Shown: piece after piece, positions 1-8,520 of the stretch
How the letters are laid out: each line of letters starts with the position of its first letter
How positions within the stretch are numbered: the stretch's first letter is position 1
Notes under the pieces: model-generated
What the model was told of the DNA's origin: nothing
What the model saw: the letters and a program-made list of their open reading frames with translations, nothing else
Databases searched by the model: none
DNA from: Burkholderiales bacterium 8X
GTDB taxonomy: Bacteria > Pseudomonadota > Gammaproteobacteria > Burkholderiales > Burkholderiaceae_C
Length of the DNA stretch: 64,000 bases
NCBI GenBank assembly: GCA_902506565.1
Contig: LR732703.1
Span: forward strand, 689 to 64,688
Reading direction: 5' to 3'
Program-made: the position numbers and the translations under genes

Positions 1-1692
1 CAGACCTTCGCCGCCAAGGACGGGCGCTTCAACCGCGACACCTTCTTCGGCCAGAACGAGGAGCTGGCGCGGCTCGCGCAGGGCATGACCGACGAGCAGA
101 TCGACCGGCTCAAGCGCGGCGGCCACGACCTGGTCAAGATCCACGCGGCCTATGCGGCGGCGGCGGCCCATCGCGGCCAGCCGACCGTGATCCTCGCGCA
201 CACCAAGAAGGGCTACGGCATGGGCGCGGCCGGCCAGGGCCGCATGACCACGCATTCGCACAAGAAGTTCGAAAGCGCCGACCTGATCGGCTTTCGGAAC
301 CGTTTCAACCTGCCGCTCAGCGACGAAGAAGCCACCTCGCTCACCTTCTACAAGCCGGCGGCGGACAGTCCCGAGATGCAGTACCTGGCGGCACACCGCG
401 CGGCCCTTGGCGGCAGCCTGCCGCGGCGCGAGACGAGCTGCGCGGTGGTGCCCAAGCCGGAGCTTTCGGGCTACGCGCGCTTCGCGGTCGAGGCCGCCGG
501 CAAGGAGATGAGCACCACGATGGCCTTCGTGCGGATGCTGGGCAACCTGATGAAGGACAAGGCGCTCGGTCCGCGGGTGGTGCCGATCGTGGCGGACGAG
601 GCGCGCACCTTCGGCATGGCCAACCTCTTCAAGCAGGTCGGCATCTATTCGAGTGTCGGCCAGCGCTATGCGCCGGAGGACATCGACTCGATCCTGAGCT
701 ACCGCGAAGCCACCGACGGCCAGATCCTCGAGGAAGGCATCAGCGAGGCCGGCGCCATCGCCAGCTGGACGGCCGCGGCCACCAGCTACAGCGTGCACGG
801 GCTGGCGATGCTGCCCTTCTACATCTACTACTCGATGTTCGGCTTCCAACGGGTCGGCGACCAGATCTGGGCTGCCGCCGACCAGCGGCCGCGCGGCTTT
901 TTGCTGGGCGCGACCTCTGGTCGGACCACGCTCGGCGGCGAGGGCCTGCAGCACCAGGACGGCACCAGCCACCTGGTCGCCTCGACCATTCCCAACTGCA
1001 AGGCCTACGACCCGGCCTTCGCGGGAGAGATGGCAGTGATCGTCGATGCGGGCATCCGCGAGATGCTGGTGGAGCAGAAGGACGTTTTCTATTACGTCAC
1101 GCTGATGAACGAGAACTACGCGCAGCCGAGCCTTCCGCCGGGCGTGGAGGGCGACGTGCTGCGGGGCTGCTATCGCTTTCCACTCGAATCGGAGGCTCGG
1201 CCGGCAGAGGCCGCGACGGCCCCCAAGCCCGCCGACCGTGCCAAGGCCGCGAAGGCCGCCGGCGGGAAGCCGGCCCAGGTCACGCTCCTCGGGTCCGGCG
1301 CCATCCTGAACGAAGTCTTGGCCGCAGCTCGCCAGCTGTCGGCGGAGGGCGTCGAGGTCGAGGTGTTCAGCGTCACCAGCTGGAGCGAGCTGGCGCGGGA
1401 CGGACAGTCCCGCGAGGCTCGCCTGCTGGACGGCGAGGCTGTCGCCGAAGAAGCCTTCATCACCCGCCAGCTGACAGCCGGCCGCGGACCGGTCATCGCC
1501 GCAACCGACTACGTGCGTGCCGTGCCCGAAAGCATCCGTGCCTACGTGCCGCGCGGTCGGCGCTACCTCACGCTCGGCACCGACGGCTTCGGCCGCAGCG
1601 ACACCCGCTCGGCCCTGCGCAGCTTTTTCGGTGTGGACGCAGCCAGCATCGCCAAGGCGGCACGGCACCTGTTGAAGGAAATGGAAGCATGA
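1..1692 (+). CDS. aceE: Pyruvate dehydrogenase E1 component (AceE type), 3' part
   Basis: Thiamine-diphosphate E1 subunit of the homodimeric type, which decarboxylates pyruvate and hands the acetyl group to an E2 lipoyl domain. The frame is open from base 1, so the start lies outside the window; about 563 C-terminal residues are visible of a family usually near 890. Visible signatures are KKGYGMG near residue 70, SVGQRYAPED near 218, EEGISEAGA near 245 and the GGEGLQHQDG stretch near 313. An Ala/Lys-rich linker at about residues 400-424 looks like an insertion. The stop overlaps the ltnD start (ATGA), which implies translational coupling to tetronate genes. No aceF (E2) follows, so this may be a specialised paralogue rather than the housekeeping copy. 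Confidence 0.9.
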   Translation, partial: QTFAAKDGRFNRDTFFGQNEELARLAQGMTDEQIDRLKRGGHDLVKIHAAYAAAAAHRGQPTVILAHTKKGYGMGAAGQGRMTTHSHKKFESADLIGFRNRFNLPLSDEEATSLTFYKPAADSPEMQYLAAHRAALGGSLPRRETSCAVVPKPELSGYARFAVEAAGKEMSTTMAFVRMLGNLMKDKALGPRVVPIVADEARTFGMANLFKQVGIYSSVGQRYAPEDIDSILSYREATDGQILEEGISEAGAIASWTAAATSYSVHGLAMLPFYIYYSMFGFQRVGDQIWAAADQRPRGFLLGATSGRTTLGGEGLQHQDGTSHLVASTIPNCKAYDPAFAGEMAVIVDAGIREMLVEQKDVFYYVTLMNENYAQPSLPPGVEGDVLRGCYRFPLESEARPAEAATAPKPADRAKAAKAAGGKPAQVTLLGSGAILNEVLAAARQLSAEGVEVEVFSVTSWSELARDGQSREARLLDGEAVAEEAFITRQLTAGRGPVIAATDYVRAVPESIRAYVPRGRRYLTLGTDGFGRSDTRSALRSFFGVDAASIAKAARHLLKEMEA

Positions 1693-2603
1693 AGAAGGCA
1701 GGATTGATCGGTCTCGGCGCGATGGGCGCCGGCATCGCCCGCACCTTGCGTGGGCGCGGCTGGGCGCTTCGCGTCTGCGATGCCCGGCCCGGCGCGGCCG
1801 AAGCCTTTGCTGCGGAAGACGGAGGCGGAACGGCCTGCGCGAGCCCGGCGCAAGTGGCCGAGGGCTGCGAGCTGCTGGTCTCGGTGGTGGTCGATGCCGC
1901 GCAGACCGAGGAGGTGTTGTTCGGCAACGATGGCGCCGCTGCCGCCATGAAGCCCGGCAGCGTGTTCGTGATGTGCTCGACGGTCGATCCGCGCCGCTCG
2001 ATCGCATTCGAGACTCGGCTGGCCGAACTCGGCATCCTCTATGTCGATGCGCCGATTTCCGGCGGCGCCGCCAAGGCCGCGAGCGGGCAGATGACGATGA
2101 TGACGTCGGCCCGTTCCGAGGCCTACGCCAAAGCCGACGCGCTGCTCGACGCGATGGCCGGCAAGGTCTACCGGCTGGGCGACCGCGCGGGCATCGCGAG
2201 CAAGGTCAAGATCATCAACCAGCTGCTCGCCGGCGTGCACATCGCCGCGGCGGCCGAGGCCATGGCGCTCGGCCTGCGCGAGGGCGTGGCCGCCGATGCC
2301 CTGTACGAGGTGATCACGAACAGTGCCGGCAACAGCTGGATGTTCGAGAACCGCATGGCGCATGTGCTGGCCGGCGACTACACGCCGCTGTCGGCGGTCG
2401 ACATCTTCGTGAAGGACCTGGGCCTGGTGCTCGATACCGCGCGGGCCAGCAAGTTTCCGCTGCCGCTCGCATCCACCGCGCACCAGATGTTCATGCAGGC
2501 TTCGAGCGCCGGCTTCGCTCGCGAGGACGACAGTGCGGTGATCAAGATCTTCCCGGGCATCGAGCTGCCGCGCGGCGAAACGAAAGACGGAGGCGCAGCA
2601 TGA
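1689..2603 (+). CDS. ltnD: L-threonate dehydrogenase, beta-hydroxyacid dehydrogenase family
   Basis: NAD-dependent oxidation of L-threonate (or a similar tetronate) at C2 to 2-oxo-tetronate in the cytoplasm. 304 residues, the usual length. The N-terminal Rossmann signature GLIGLGAMGAG is at residues 6-16; the substrate-site stretch DAPISGGAAKA and the expected catalytic-lysine region GIASKVKIINQ follow. The start overlaps the preceding stop by four bases and the stop overlaps the otnK start, so it lies inside a coupled operon. The family also contains 3-hydroxyisobutyrate and tartronate semialdehyde reductases; the otnK-otnC-otnI neighbours are what favour LtnD. Confidence 0.85.
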   Translation: MKKAGLIGLGAMGAGIARTLRGRGWALRVCDARPGAAEAFAAEDGGGTACASPAQVAEGCELLVSVVVDAAQTEEVLFGNDGAAAAMKPGSVFVMCSTVDPRRSIAFETRLAELGILYVDAPISGGAAKAASGQMTMMTSARSEAYAKADALLDAMAGKVYRLGDRAGIASKVKIINQLLAGVHIAAAAEAMALGLREGVAADALYEVITNSAGNSWMFENRMAHVLAGDYTPLSAVDIFVKDLGLVLDTARASKFPLPLASTAHQMFMQASSAGFAREDDSAVIKIFPGIELPRGETKDGGAA

Positions 2604-3868
2604 CGATCCGCCTCGGCTGCATCGCCGACGACTTCACCGGCGCGACCGACCTCGCCAACAACCTGGTGCGCGCCGGCATGCGGGTGGTTCAGACCATCGG
2701 CGTGCCGAAGCAGCCGCCCGCGGCGGACGTGGACGCGATCGTGGTCGCGCTCAAGTCGCGCACCATCGCACCGCAAGACGCGGTGGCGCAGTCGCTCGAG
2801 GCGCTTCGATGGCTCCAGGCAGAGGGCGCCACGCAGATCTACTTCAAGTACTGCTCCACCTTCGACAGCACCGCCGAGGGCAACATCGGCCCGGTCACCG
2901 AGGCGCTGATGGCGGCGCTCGGCTGCGACTTCACCATCGCGACGCCCGCCTTCCCGGACAACCAGCGCACGGTCTTCAAGGGTTATCTCTTCGTCGGCGA
3001 CCTGCTCCTCAGCGAGAGCGGCATGCAGAAGCATCCGCTCACGCCGATGACGGACGCGAACCTGGTGCGGGTGCTGCAGGCGCAGACCCGGCGCAAGGTC
3101 GGGCTGATCGACCATTCGGTGGTGGCCCGCGGCGAAGCCGCCATCCGCGAGCGCGTCGCACGGCTGCGGGCCGACGGCGTCGGCATCGCGGTGGTCGATG
3201 CGGTTTCGAACGACGACTTGCTGCGACTGGGGCCGGCACTCGCCGACCTGCCGCTGGTCACCGCAGGATCGGGCGTGGCGATCGGCCTGCCAGCCAACTT
3301 GGGCCTGGCGCCGACGTCGACCGCCAGCCGGCTGCCGCCGCCGGGCGGGCTGCAGGCGGTGGTGTCCGGGAGCTGTTCGCAGGCAACCCAGCGACAGGTG
3401 GCGAACTTCATCGCTTCCAAGCGGCCGGCGCTGGCGCTCGATCCGCTCCGGCTTTCGACCGACAGCGACGCGGTCGCGAAGGCGCTCGCCTGGGCCGAGC
3501 CGCTCCTCGCCGATGGGCCGGTGCTGGTCTATTCGACCGCCGAGCCTTCGGCCGTCAAGAGCGTGCAAGACCGGCTCGGCGTCGAGGCGGCGGGCGCGAT
3601 GGTGGAGCGGAGCCTGGCAGAGATCGCCCGCGGCCTGGTCGAGCGCGGCGTGCGCCAGTTGGTGGTGGCGGGCGGCGAAACCTCGGGCGCCTGCGTGCAG
3701 GCGCTCGGCATCTCGCAACTGCAGATCGGCGCGCAGATCGACCCGGGCGTGCCGTGGTGCCATGCCATGGCGGATGCGGCGGGCGGCAAGGGCCTCCATG
3801 TCGCGCTCAAGTCCGGGAATTTCGGCACGGACGACTTCTTCTCGAAGGCATTCGGAGCGCTCGAATGA
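2600..3868 (+). CDS. otnK: 3-oxo-tetronate kinase
   Basis: ATP-dependent kinase giving 3-oxo-tetronate 4-phosphate, the middle step of threonate/erythronate catabolism. 422 residues, typical of the family once called DUF1537. The N-terminal substrate-binding half begins with ADDFTGATDLANNL (residues 9-22); the C-terminal nucleotide-binding half carries the glycine-rich VVAGGETSGA. I chose the ATG at 2600 because it overlaps the ltnD stop (ATGA) and places the ADDFTGA motif at the usual distance from the N terminus; the frame stays open far upstream, but that part is out of register with homologues. Its stop overlaps a small ORF that leads into otnC. Confidence 0.9.
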   Translation: MTIRLGCIADDFTGATDLANNLVRAGMRVVQTIGVPKQPPAADVDAIVVALKSRTIAPQDAVAQSLEALRWLQAEGATQIYFKYCSTFDSTAEGNIGPVTEALMAALGCDFTIATPAFPDNQRTVFKGYLFVGDLLLSESGMQKHPLTPMTDANLVRVLQAQTRRKVGLIDHSVVARGEAAIRERVARLRADGVGIAVVDAVSNDDLLRLGPALADLPLVTAGSGVAIGLPANLGLAPTSTASRLPPPGGLQAVVSGSCSQATQRQVANFIASKRPALALDPLRLSTDSDAVAKALAWAEPLLADGPVLVYSTAEPSAVKSVQDRLGVEAAGAMVERSLAEIARGLVERGVRQLVVAGGETSGACVQALGISQLQIGAQIDPGVPWCHAMADAAGGKGLHVALKSGNFGTDDFFSKAFGALE

Positions 3869-3978
3869 ACGGGGTCGCCATGCGGGACAACCGAGATTGC
3901 CGAGATTGCCGAGAGCTCCAAGAGCTCCAAGAGCTCCAAGCGCCACGAGATCCCTTCAACGAAAGGGTCGCCCGGTGA
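3865..3978 (+). CDS. 37-codon ORF bridging otnK and otnC
   Basis: Short hypothetical ORF whose ATG overlaps the otnK stop (ATGA) and whose TGA overlaps the GTG start of otnC (GTGA). It is rich in charged residues and contains a repeated RDC and LQE pattern caused by 9-bp tandem repeats in the DNA. I know no family for it. It could be a leader that passes ribosomes from otnK to otnC, or simply a chance ORF in a spacer. Confidence 0.3.
   Translation: MNGVAMRDNRDCRDCRELQELQELQAPRDPFNERVAR
3891..3940 (+). repeat. 9-bp tandem repeats between otnK and otnC
   Basis: Two copies of CCGAGATTG (3891-3908) followed by CCGAG and three perfect copies of AGCTCCAAG (3914-3940). The unit length keeps every frame intact. 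The tract sits inside the 107-bp otnK-otnC spacer. Confidence 0.9.
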
Positions 3979-4739
3979 CGGAGAACGAGGCACGAGAGGA
4001 AATCTGCCGGGTCGGCCGGAGCCTGTTCGAACGAGGCTACGTGCACGCGACGGCCGGCAACATCAGCCTGCGGCTGGATGACGGGTTCCTGATCACCCCG
4101 ACGGATGCCTGCCTGGGCTTTCTCGACCCGGCTCGGCTCGCACGACTGGACGGCGAGCTTCGCCAGACCGGCGGCGACCGGGCCAGCAAGACCATCGGGC
4201 TGCATGCCCGCATCTACGAGGCGGCGCGGCGCTTAGATCCTGCGACGCGCTGCGTCATCCATACGCACAGCAGCCACTGCGTCGCGCTGACGCTCCTGCC
4301 GACGGCATCGCGTTCGTCACCGCCGCAACCCTCGGCCTCGCCATCGTCTTCGGCCTCGCTGTCACCTTCCCCTTCCGATCGGCAGTCGACGGACGTTGGC
4401 GAGGGCGAGCTCCTGCCGGCGCTCACGCCGTATTTCGTCATGAAGGTCGGGCATGTTCCGCGGGTCGGCTACCACCGGCCGGGCGCGCCCGAGGCGGCCG
4501 AGCGGGTGGCGGAGCTGATTGCGCGCTACGGCGAAGAAGGCCGGCCGATTCGTGCCGTGATGCTCGACCGCCTCGGGCCCAACGTCTGGCACGACTCGCC
4601 CGCGAGCGCCATGGCGGTGCTCGAGGAGCTGGAAGAAACGGCCAAGCTGCGCCTCCTGGCCGGAAGCGCTGATCCCATCGCCGAGCTGGGTCCGGAACAG
4701 ATCGACGAACTGCGGCGCACTTTCGGCGCTCGCTGGTAG
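3975..4739 (+). CDS. otnC: 3-oxo-tetronate 4-phosphate decarboxylase, class II aldolase fold
   Basis: Predicted to decarboxylate 3-oxo-tetronate 4-phosphate to dihydroxyacetone phosphate. 254 residues from a GTG start preceded by GAAAGGG; the frame is open further upstream but that part is repeat-derived. Class II aldolase signatures are GNIS near residue 24 and HTHSSH near residue 97. Two positions differ from the FucA/YgbL pattern: the PSKE catalytic segment reads ASKT, and the NHGP zinc-ligand segment reads RLGP. A Ser/Pro-rich tract of about 30 residues follows HTHSSHC. These may be traits of a subgroup. Neighbours ltnD, otnK and otnI support the role; activity itself is not shown. Confidence 0.75.
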   Translation: MTENEAREEICRVGRSLFERGYVHATAGNISLRLDDGFLITPTDACLGFLDPARLARLDGELRQTGGDRASKTIGLHARIYEAARRLDPATRCVIHTHSSHCVALTLLPTASRSSPPQPSASPSSSASLSPSPSDRQSTDVGEGELLPALTPYFVMKVGHVPRVGYHRPGAPEAAERVAELIARYGEEGRPIRAVMLDRLGPNVWHDSPASAMAVLEELEETAKLRLLAGSADPIAELGPEQIDELRRTFGARW

Positions 4740-4790
4740 GGTCGATCGCGTCCCCGCAACCCTGTAGCAAGTCATTCACGCTTATTCGCC

Positions 4791-5672
4791 ATGCCACGCT
4801 TCGCAGCCAATCTTTCCATGCTCTATCCGGAGCTCGACTTCCTCGACCGCTTCGAGGCCGCGGCCCGGGATGGGTTCGAGGGTGTCGAGTACCTTTTCCC
4901 GTACGCCTACCCCGCCCGCGAGTTGGCCAGCCGGCTGCTCGCCAACGGCCTGCAGCAGGTGCTGTTCAACGGACCGCCGGGCAATTGGGACGAGGGCGAG
5001 CGCGGACTTGCCTGCCTGCCCGGCCGCGAAGGCGAGTTCCAGGAAAGCGTGCGTCGCGCGCTCGAATACGCGCTGGCACTGGATTGCCCTCGCATCCACA
5101 TCATGGGCGGGCTGGTACCGGCCGAACTGGAACGCGAGGCGGTACAACCGACCTATATTGACAATCTTCGGTGGGCGGCGGCCGAGGCGGCGCTGGTGGG
5201 CCGCGACCTGCTCATCGAGCCGATCAACACGCGCGACATCCCACGGTTCTTCCTCAACCGGCAGGACCATGCGCACGAGATCGTCGAAAGCGTCGGGGCG
5301 CCCAATCTCAAGGTGCAGTTTGACCTGTACCACTGCCAGATCGTCGAGGGCGACCTGGCCATGAAGATCCGCAAGTACCTGCCGACCGGGCGGGTCGGGC
5401 ATTTCCAGATCGCCGGCGTGCCCGAGCGGCACGAGCCCGACGTCGGGGAACTCGATTTTCCGTACCTGTTCGACGTGATCGACGAGGTCTCGGCAGCGTC
5501 GGGCTGGAGCGGCTGGGTGGGATGCGAGTACCGGCCGGCCAGCGGCTCGAAGCCGGGCGGCACCTCGGAGGCGCTCGGCTGGCTGCGCGAATGGCGGCAG
5601 CGGCAGGAGCGCAAGCAGCGGGCGGGCGCAAATCCGGGTCGCGATGGCGCTCTCGAAGGGAGCGCCTCGTGA
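4791..5672 (+). CDS. otnI: 2-oxo-tetronate isomerase (hydroxypyruvate isomerase family)
   Basis: TIM-barrel isomerase of the Hyi/OtnI family, expected to convert 2-oxo-tetronate to 3-oxo-tetronate between LtnD and OtnK. Residues 1-260 align in style with the family: [11 protein letters not shown] at the N terminus, GVEYLFPY, an acidic metal-site segment [22 protein letters not shown] and the C-terminal WVGCEYRP. A polar tail of about 30 residues follows, longer than usual. There is a 51-bp gap after otnC without an obvious Shine-Dalgarno. The stop overlaps the next gene (GTGA). Confidence 0.85.
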   Translation: MPRFAANLSMLYPELDFLDRFEAAARDGFEGVEYLFPYAYPARELASRLLANGLQQVLFNGPPGNWDEGERGLACLPGREGEFQESVRRALEYALALDCPRIHIMGGLVPAELEREAVQPTYIDNLRWAAAEAALVGRDLLIEPINTRDIPRFFLNRQDHAHEIVESVGAPNLKVQFDLYHCQIVEGDLAMKIRKYLPTGRVGHFQIAGVPERHEPDVGELDFPYLFDVIDEVSAASGWSGWVGCEYRPASGSKPGGTSEALGWLREWRQRQERKQRAGANPGRDGALEGSAS

Positions 5673-6133
5673 GCATGGGCAAGCCGATGGCGAACTACGC
5701 GGCCTCGCGCCGCGTCGGCGATTTCATCCTGATGAGCGGCGTGGTGGCGGTCGACCCTTCGACCCGCCGCGCGGTGCAAGGCTACGAGGACATCCCCGAA
5801 TCGGCGGTGCGCGCGCTGCAGCCGCTCGGCTATGCGACCGGCCAGATGTCGGTCGATGTCTTCGAGGCGCCAATCGTGGCGCAGAGCTGGTTCGTGCTGG
5901 AGCGCATCCGGCAGATTGCGGTCGAGCACGGCGGCACGATGGAAGACGTGGTGAAGCTGGTGCAGTATTTCCGGCGGCTTCCGGACTACGCGCCGTACAA
6001 CCGGGTCCGTGGGCTTTTCTATCCGGGGCAGCCGCCGGTCAGCACGGTGGTCGAGGTGTCGGGCTTCCTGCCGGGCGAGGGCGTGTGGGTCGAAGTCGAA
6101 GCCACCATGTACCTGCCGCCGCGCGCCGGCTGA
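5669..6133 (+). CDS. RidA/YjgF/UK114-family protein lacking the catalytic arginine
   Basis: Small trimeric-fold family whose best known member RidA deaminates reactive enamine/imine intermediates. 154 residues from a GTG that overlaps the otnI stop, with GAAGGGAG upstream; an ATG six bases later is an alternative. Family features are [11 protein letters not shown], the central [10 protein letters not shown] and the C-terminal [10 protein letters not shown]. In RidA the segment PARS..VEV carries the essential arginine; here the matching segment is PPVSTVVEV, so imine deaminase activity is doubtful. Last gene of the tetronate operon; its role there is unknown. Confidence 0.8.
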   Translation: MSMGKPMANYAASRRVGDFILMSGVVAVDPSTRRAVQGYEDIPESAVRALQPLGYATGQMSVDVFEAPIVAQSWFVLERIRQIAVEHGGTMEDVVKLVQYFRRLPDYAPYNRVRGLFYPGQPPVSTVVEVSGFLPGEGVWVEVEATMYLPPRAG

Positions 6134-6148
6134 ACGCCCAAAACGCCC

Positions 6149-6180
6149 AAAAAAAAGCGGAACCCGGCCTGGGTTCCGCT
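6149..6180 (-). terminator. Rho-independent terminator of the IscR-like gene
   Basis: Perfect 10-bp inverted repeat AGCGGAACCC/GGGTTCCGCT with a 5-base loop at 6156-6180. Eight A residues lie next to it at 6149-6156, so on the minus strand the stem is followed by a U tract. It ends the minus-strand unit just after the 6199 stop and lies tail to tail with the tetronate operon. Confidence 0.85.
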
Positions 6181-6198
6181 CGATGCGAGTCGGTGGGC

Positions 6199-6735
6199 TC
6201 AGCGCTTGGCGAGCATCCGGCCGAGCGCGAAAACCGAGTTCGGTGCATTGACGCGCGGCGGCTTGACCCGGGCCGGGCGAATGCCGGTGCGCTTCTCGAC
6301 CGGCGCCGTCTCGATGCGCACGCCGCGGGCGATCTGCTCGTCGACCAGGCTCTGCAGGCTGACCGAATCCAGGAACTCGACCGTCCGGCGATTGACCGAG
6401 GCCCAGAGGTCGTCGGTGCTGCAGCGGCCTTCGGCCAGGCCGTCCGAGTTGGCTTCGGCGGCACGCTTGTCGTCGGCGTCGTCCTCGATCGCGAAGATGA
6501 TGTCCGCGACGGTGATGAGGTTGGCCTTGCGGCCGAGCGAATAGCCGCCGCCGGGGCCGCGGGTCGATTCGACCAGCTTGTGCCGACGCAGCTTGCCGAA
6601 CAGCTGCTCGAGGTACGACAGGGAAATCCGTTGGCGCTGGCTGACGCCGGCGAGTGTGACGGGACCGGCACGGCTTCGCAGGGCGAGGTCGATCATGGCG
6701 GTGACGGCAAAGCGGCCTTTGGTGGTGAGTCTCAT
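6199..6735 (-). CDS. Rrf2-family (IscR-like) regulator with cluster cysteines missing
   Basis: 178-residue winged-helix regulator. The N terminus MRLTTKGRFAVTAMIDLAL and the recognition-helix region ISLSYLEQLFGKLRR, then STRGPGGGYSLGR, are strongly IscR-like. IscR binds a [2Fe-2S] cluster through three cysteines and a histidine in residues about 92-107. Here that stretch (residues 88-110) holds a single cysteine (C105), the first two cysteine positions are not Cys and the histidine position is Asp. It is not next to isc genes; it lies after an MFS exporter. A cluster-free, constitutive or differently sensing Rrf2 paralogue is likely. Confidence 0.85.
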   Translation of the reverse strand: MRLTTKGRFAVTAMIDLALRSRAGPVTLAGVSQRQRISLSYLEQLFGKLRRHKLVESTRGPGGGYSLGRKANLITVADIIFAIEDDADDKRAAEANSDGLAEGRCSTDDLWASVNRRTVEFLDSVSLQSLVDEQIARGVRIETAPVEKRTGIRPARVKPPRVNAPNSVFALGRMLAKR

Positions 6736-6855
6736 GGTTGTCCTCTCGGTCGGGGGGCAATGTGGGCTGCATCAGCTGCAGCCCGGGCTCGGCGGGCGGC
6801 CGCGTTCATGTCAATCGGAGTGTAGGGATGCGAAGAGGTTCCCAAAAAAAATCGT

Positions 6856-8484
6856 TCAACGCTGCACCACGTAGCGCGTCACGACCGGAAGCTCCTCGCC
6901 GATATGGAACGCTAGACGGCGCTCCCTGAGCGCCATGTCAGCCGCCGTCGCGCGATGGAATCGGCGGAGATGCTCCGTCCACGATTCGTCGACCACCTGT
7001 TCGACATAGCGGCCGGGCTCGGTGATGTCGTGCAGCAGCTCCCAGGCGATCGCGCCCTGGCTGATGCGGGCCCGGCGGGTCTGCTGCATGACCGCCTGGA
7101 AAGCGGTCGCCCGCGCCGGGTCGATCAGGTATTCGATGCTGATCAGCACCCGGCCGTTTTCCTCCGGCGCGGCGGCGGGAGGGCCGGCGGTCCAGCCGCG
7201 GCTCGCGGGTGCGGTGTCGTCGTCCTCGCCGCCCTGGTCGGTCACCCAGCGCAGCGCGGCCAGCATCACCGCGACGCCGGTCACGGCCGAGATCGCCAGG
7301 CTGACGGGCAACGAGCTGAGTTCGGCGATCTGGCCCCAGAGCGCGGCACCGAAGGCGCTCGCGCCCATGATCGCCATCTGGTACATCGACATGCCGCGGG
7401 CCCGCACCCAATCGGGCAGCGCGAGCTGGGCCGAGACCGAGAGCGAATTGGCGACCGTGATCCAGGCCATGCCGTTGAGCAGCATGGCCGGTACCGCCAC
7501 CCAGGCGTTCGGCGCCACCACCATGATCGCGGTCGAGGCCGACTGCAGCAGCGTGCCGCGAAGCACCAACTGGTCGCGGGTGAAGGCCTGGCGCAGCCGC
7601 GGCATGAACATCACCGCCACGATGGCGCCGGTGCCCATCGCCGCCAGCAGCAAGGTGAAGGTGCCGGCGCCGCCGCCCTTCAGGTTGCGCGCCAGGAGCG
7701 GCAACAGTGCCAGCACCGCGGTCGAGTGCAGGAAGAAGATCGAGATCCGCGTGAGCACCGCCCGCATGCGCGGCGACTGGCGCACGAACTGCACCCCGAC
7801 CCGCATCGCGCTGATCAGGCGCTCACGCCCGAGCGGATTCGGCGTGTGTTCCCGGCGCCAGCGCAGCACCACGAAGCCCGACGCCACGCTCAGCACGGCA
7901 TTGAGGCCGAACACCCAGACGCTCCCGGCGCTCGCGATCAGCGTGCCGGCCACCAACGGGCCGATGATGCGCGAGGCGTTCATCGCGATGCCGTTGAGGC
8001 CGAGCGCGGCCGGGAGATGGGTCCGCGGAACGAGTTCGGGGACGATCGCCGAGAACACCGGCCAGCGCATCGCGAGGCCGATGCCGTTGGCGAAGGTCAG
8101 GGCCAGGAGCAGCGGCGCGGTCATCCAGTCGAGCACCACCGCGGCGCACAGCAGGATGGCGGTACCGGCGAGCCAGAACTGGGTCGCGACCAGCCAGCGG
8201 CGCCGGTCGAGGATGTCCGCCAGCGCGCCGCTCGGCAGGCCGAGCAGGAAAACCGGCAGGGTGGATGCGGTTTGCACCAGCGCGACCCAGATCGGGGATG
8301 GCGTGAGCGAAGTCATCAGCCAGGCGGCCGCCACGTCGTTCATCCACATGCAGACGTTGGCGATCAGCCAGGTGCTCCAGAGCAGCCGGAACACCGGCAG
8401 GCCGAGCGGTGCGAAGGGTCCGATGCGCGGGGGTGGAACGCGGGCAGGCGCGACCGGTGATTCCTCGAGCGAGATGGGTGGCAT
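6856..8484 (-). CDS. MFS exporter with C-terminal cytosolic domain (MFS_3/enterobactin-exporter type)
   Basis: 542-residue inner-membrane transporter. About twelve hydrophobic helices span residues 25-420. The loop segment GALADILDRRRWL after helix 2 is the MFS motif A region. Residues about 450-542 form a soluble alpha/beta domain resembling antibiotic-biosynthesis-monooxygenase (ABM) folds, as in PF05977 proteins. Substrate unknown. It starts 36 bases after the Lrp gene, so the two are probably co-transcribed; the IscR-like gene follows 120 bases later. Confidence 0.8.
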   Translation of the reverse strand: MPPISLEESPVAPARVPPPRIGPFAPLGLPVFRLLWSTWLIANVCMWMNDVAAAWLMTSLTPSPIWVALVQTASTLPVFLLGLPSGALADILDRRRWLVATQFWLAGTAILLCAAVVLDWMTAPLLLALTFANGIGLAMRWPVFSAIVPELVPRTHLPAALGLNGIAMNASRIIGPLVAGTLIASAGSVWVFGLNAVLSVASGFVVLRWRREHTPNPLGRERLISAMRVGVQFVRQSPRMRAVLTRISIFFLHSTAVLALLPLLARNLKGGGAGTFTLLLAAMGTGAIVAVMFMPRLRQAFTRDQLVLRGTLLQSASTAIMVVAPNAWVAVPAMLLNGMAWITVANSLSVSAQLALPDWVRARGMSMYQMAIMGASAFGAALWGQIAELSSLPVSLAISAVTGVAVMLAALRWVTDQGGEDDDTAPASRGWTAGPPAAAPEENGRVLISIEYLIDPARATAFQAVMQQTRRARISQGAIAWELLHDITEPGRYVEQVVDESWTEHLRRFHRATAADMALRERRLAFHIGEELPVVTRYVVQR

Positions 8485-8520
8485 CGGCGCTATTGTCCCT
8501 GCCGCCCGGCAGCGGGTCTG

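Noticed and set aside
85-87. ATG at 85 as the start of the first gene
   Set aside because: The frame is open to base 1 with conserved residues before it, so it is an internal methionine of a truncated E1.
5153-6772. 539-codon minus-strand open frame across otnI, the RidA-like gene and the IscR-like gene
   Set aside because: No recognisable domain; other frames carry well-defined proteins.
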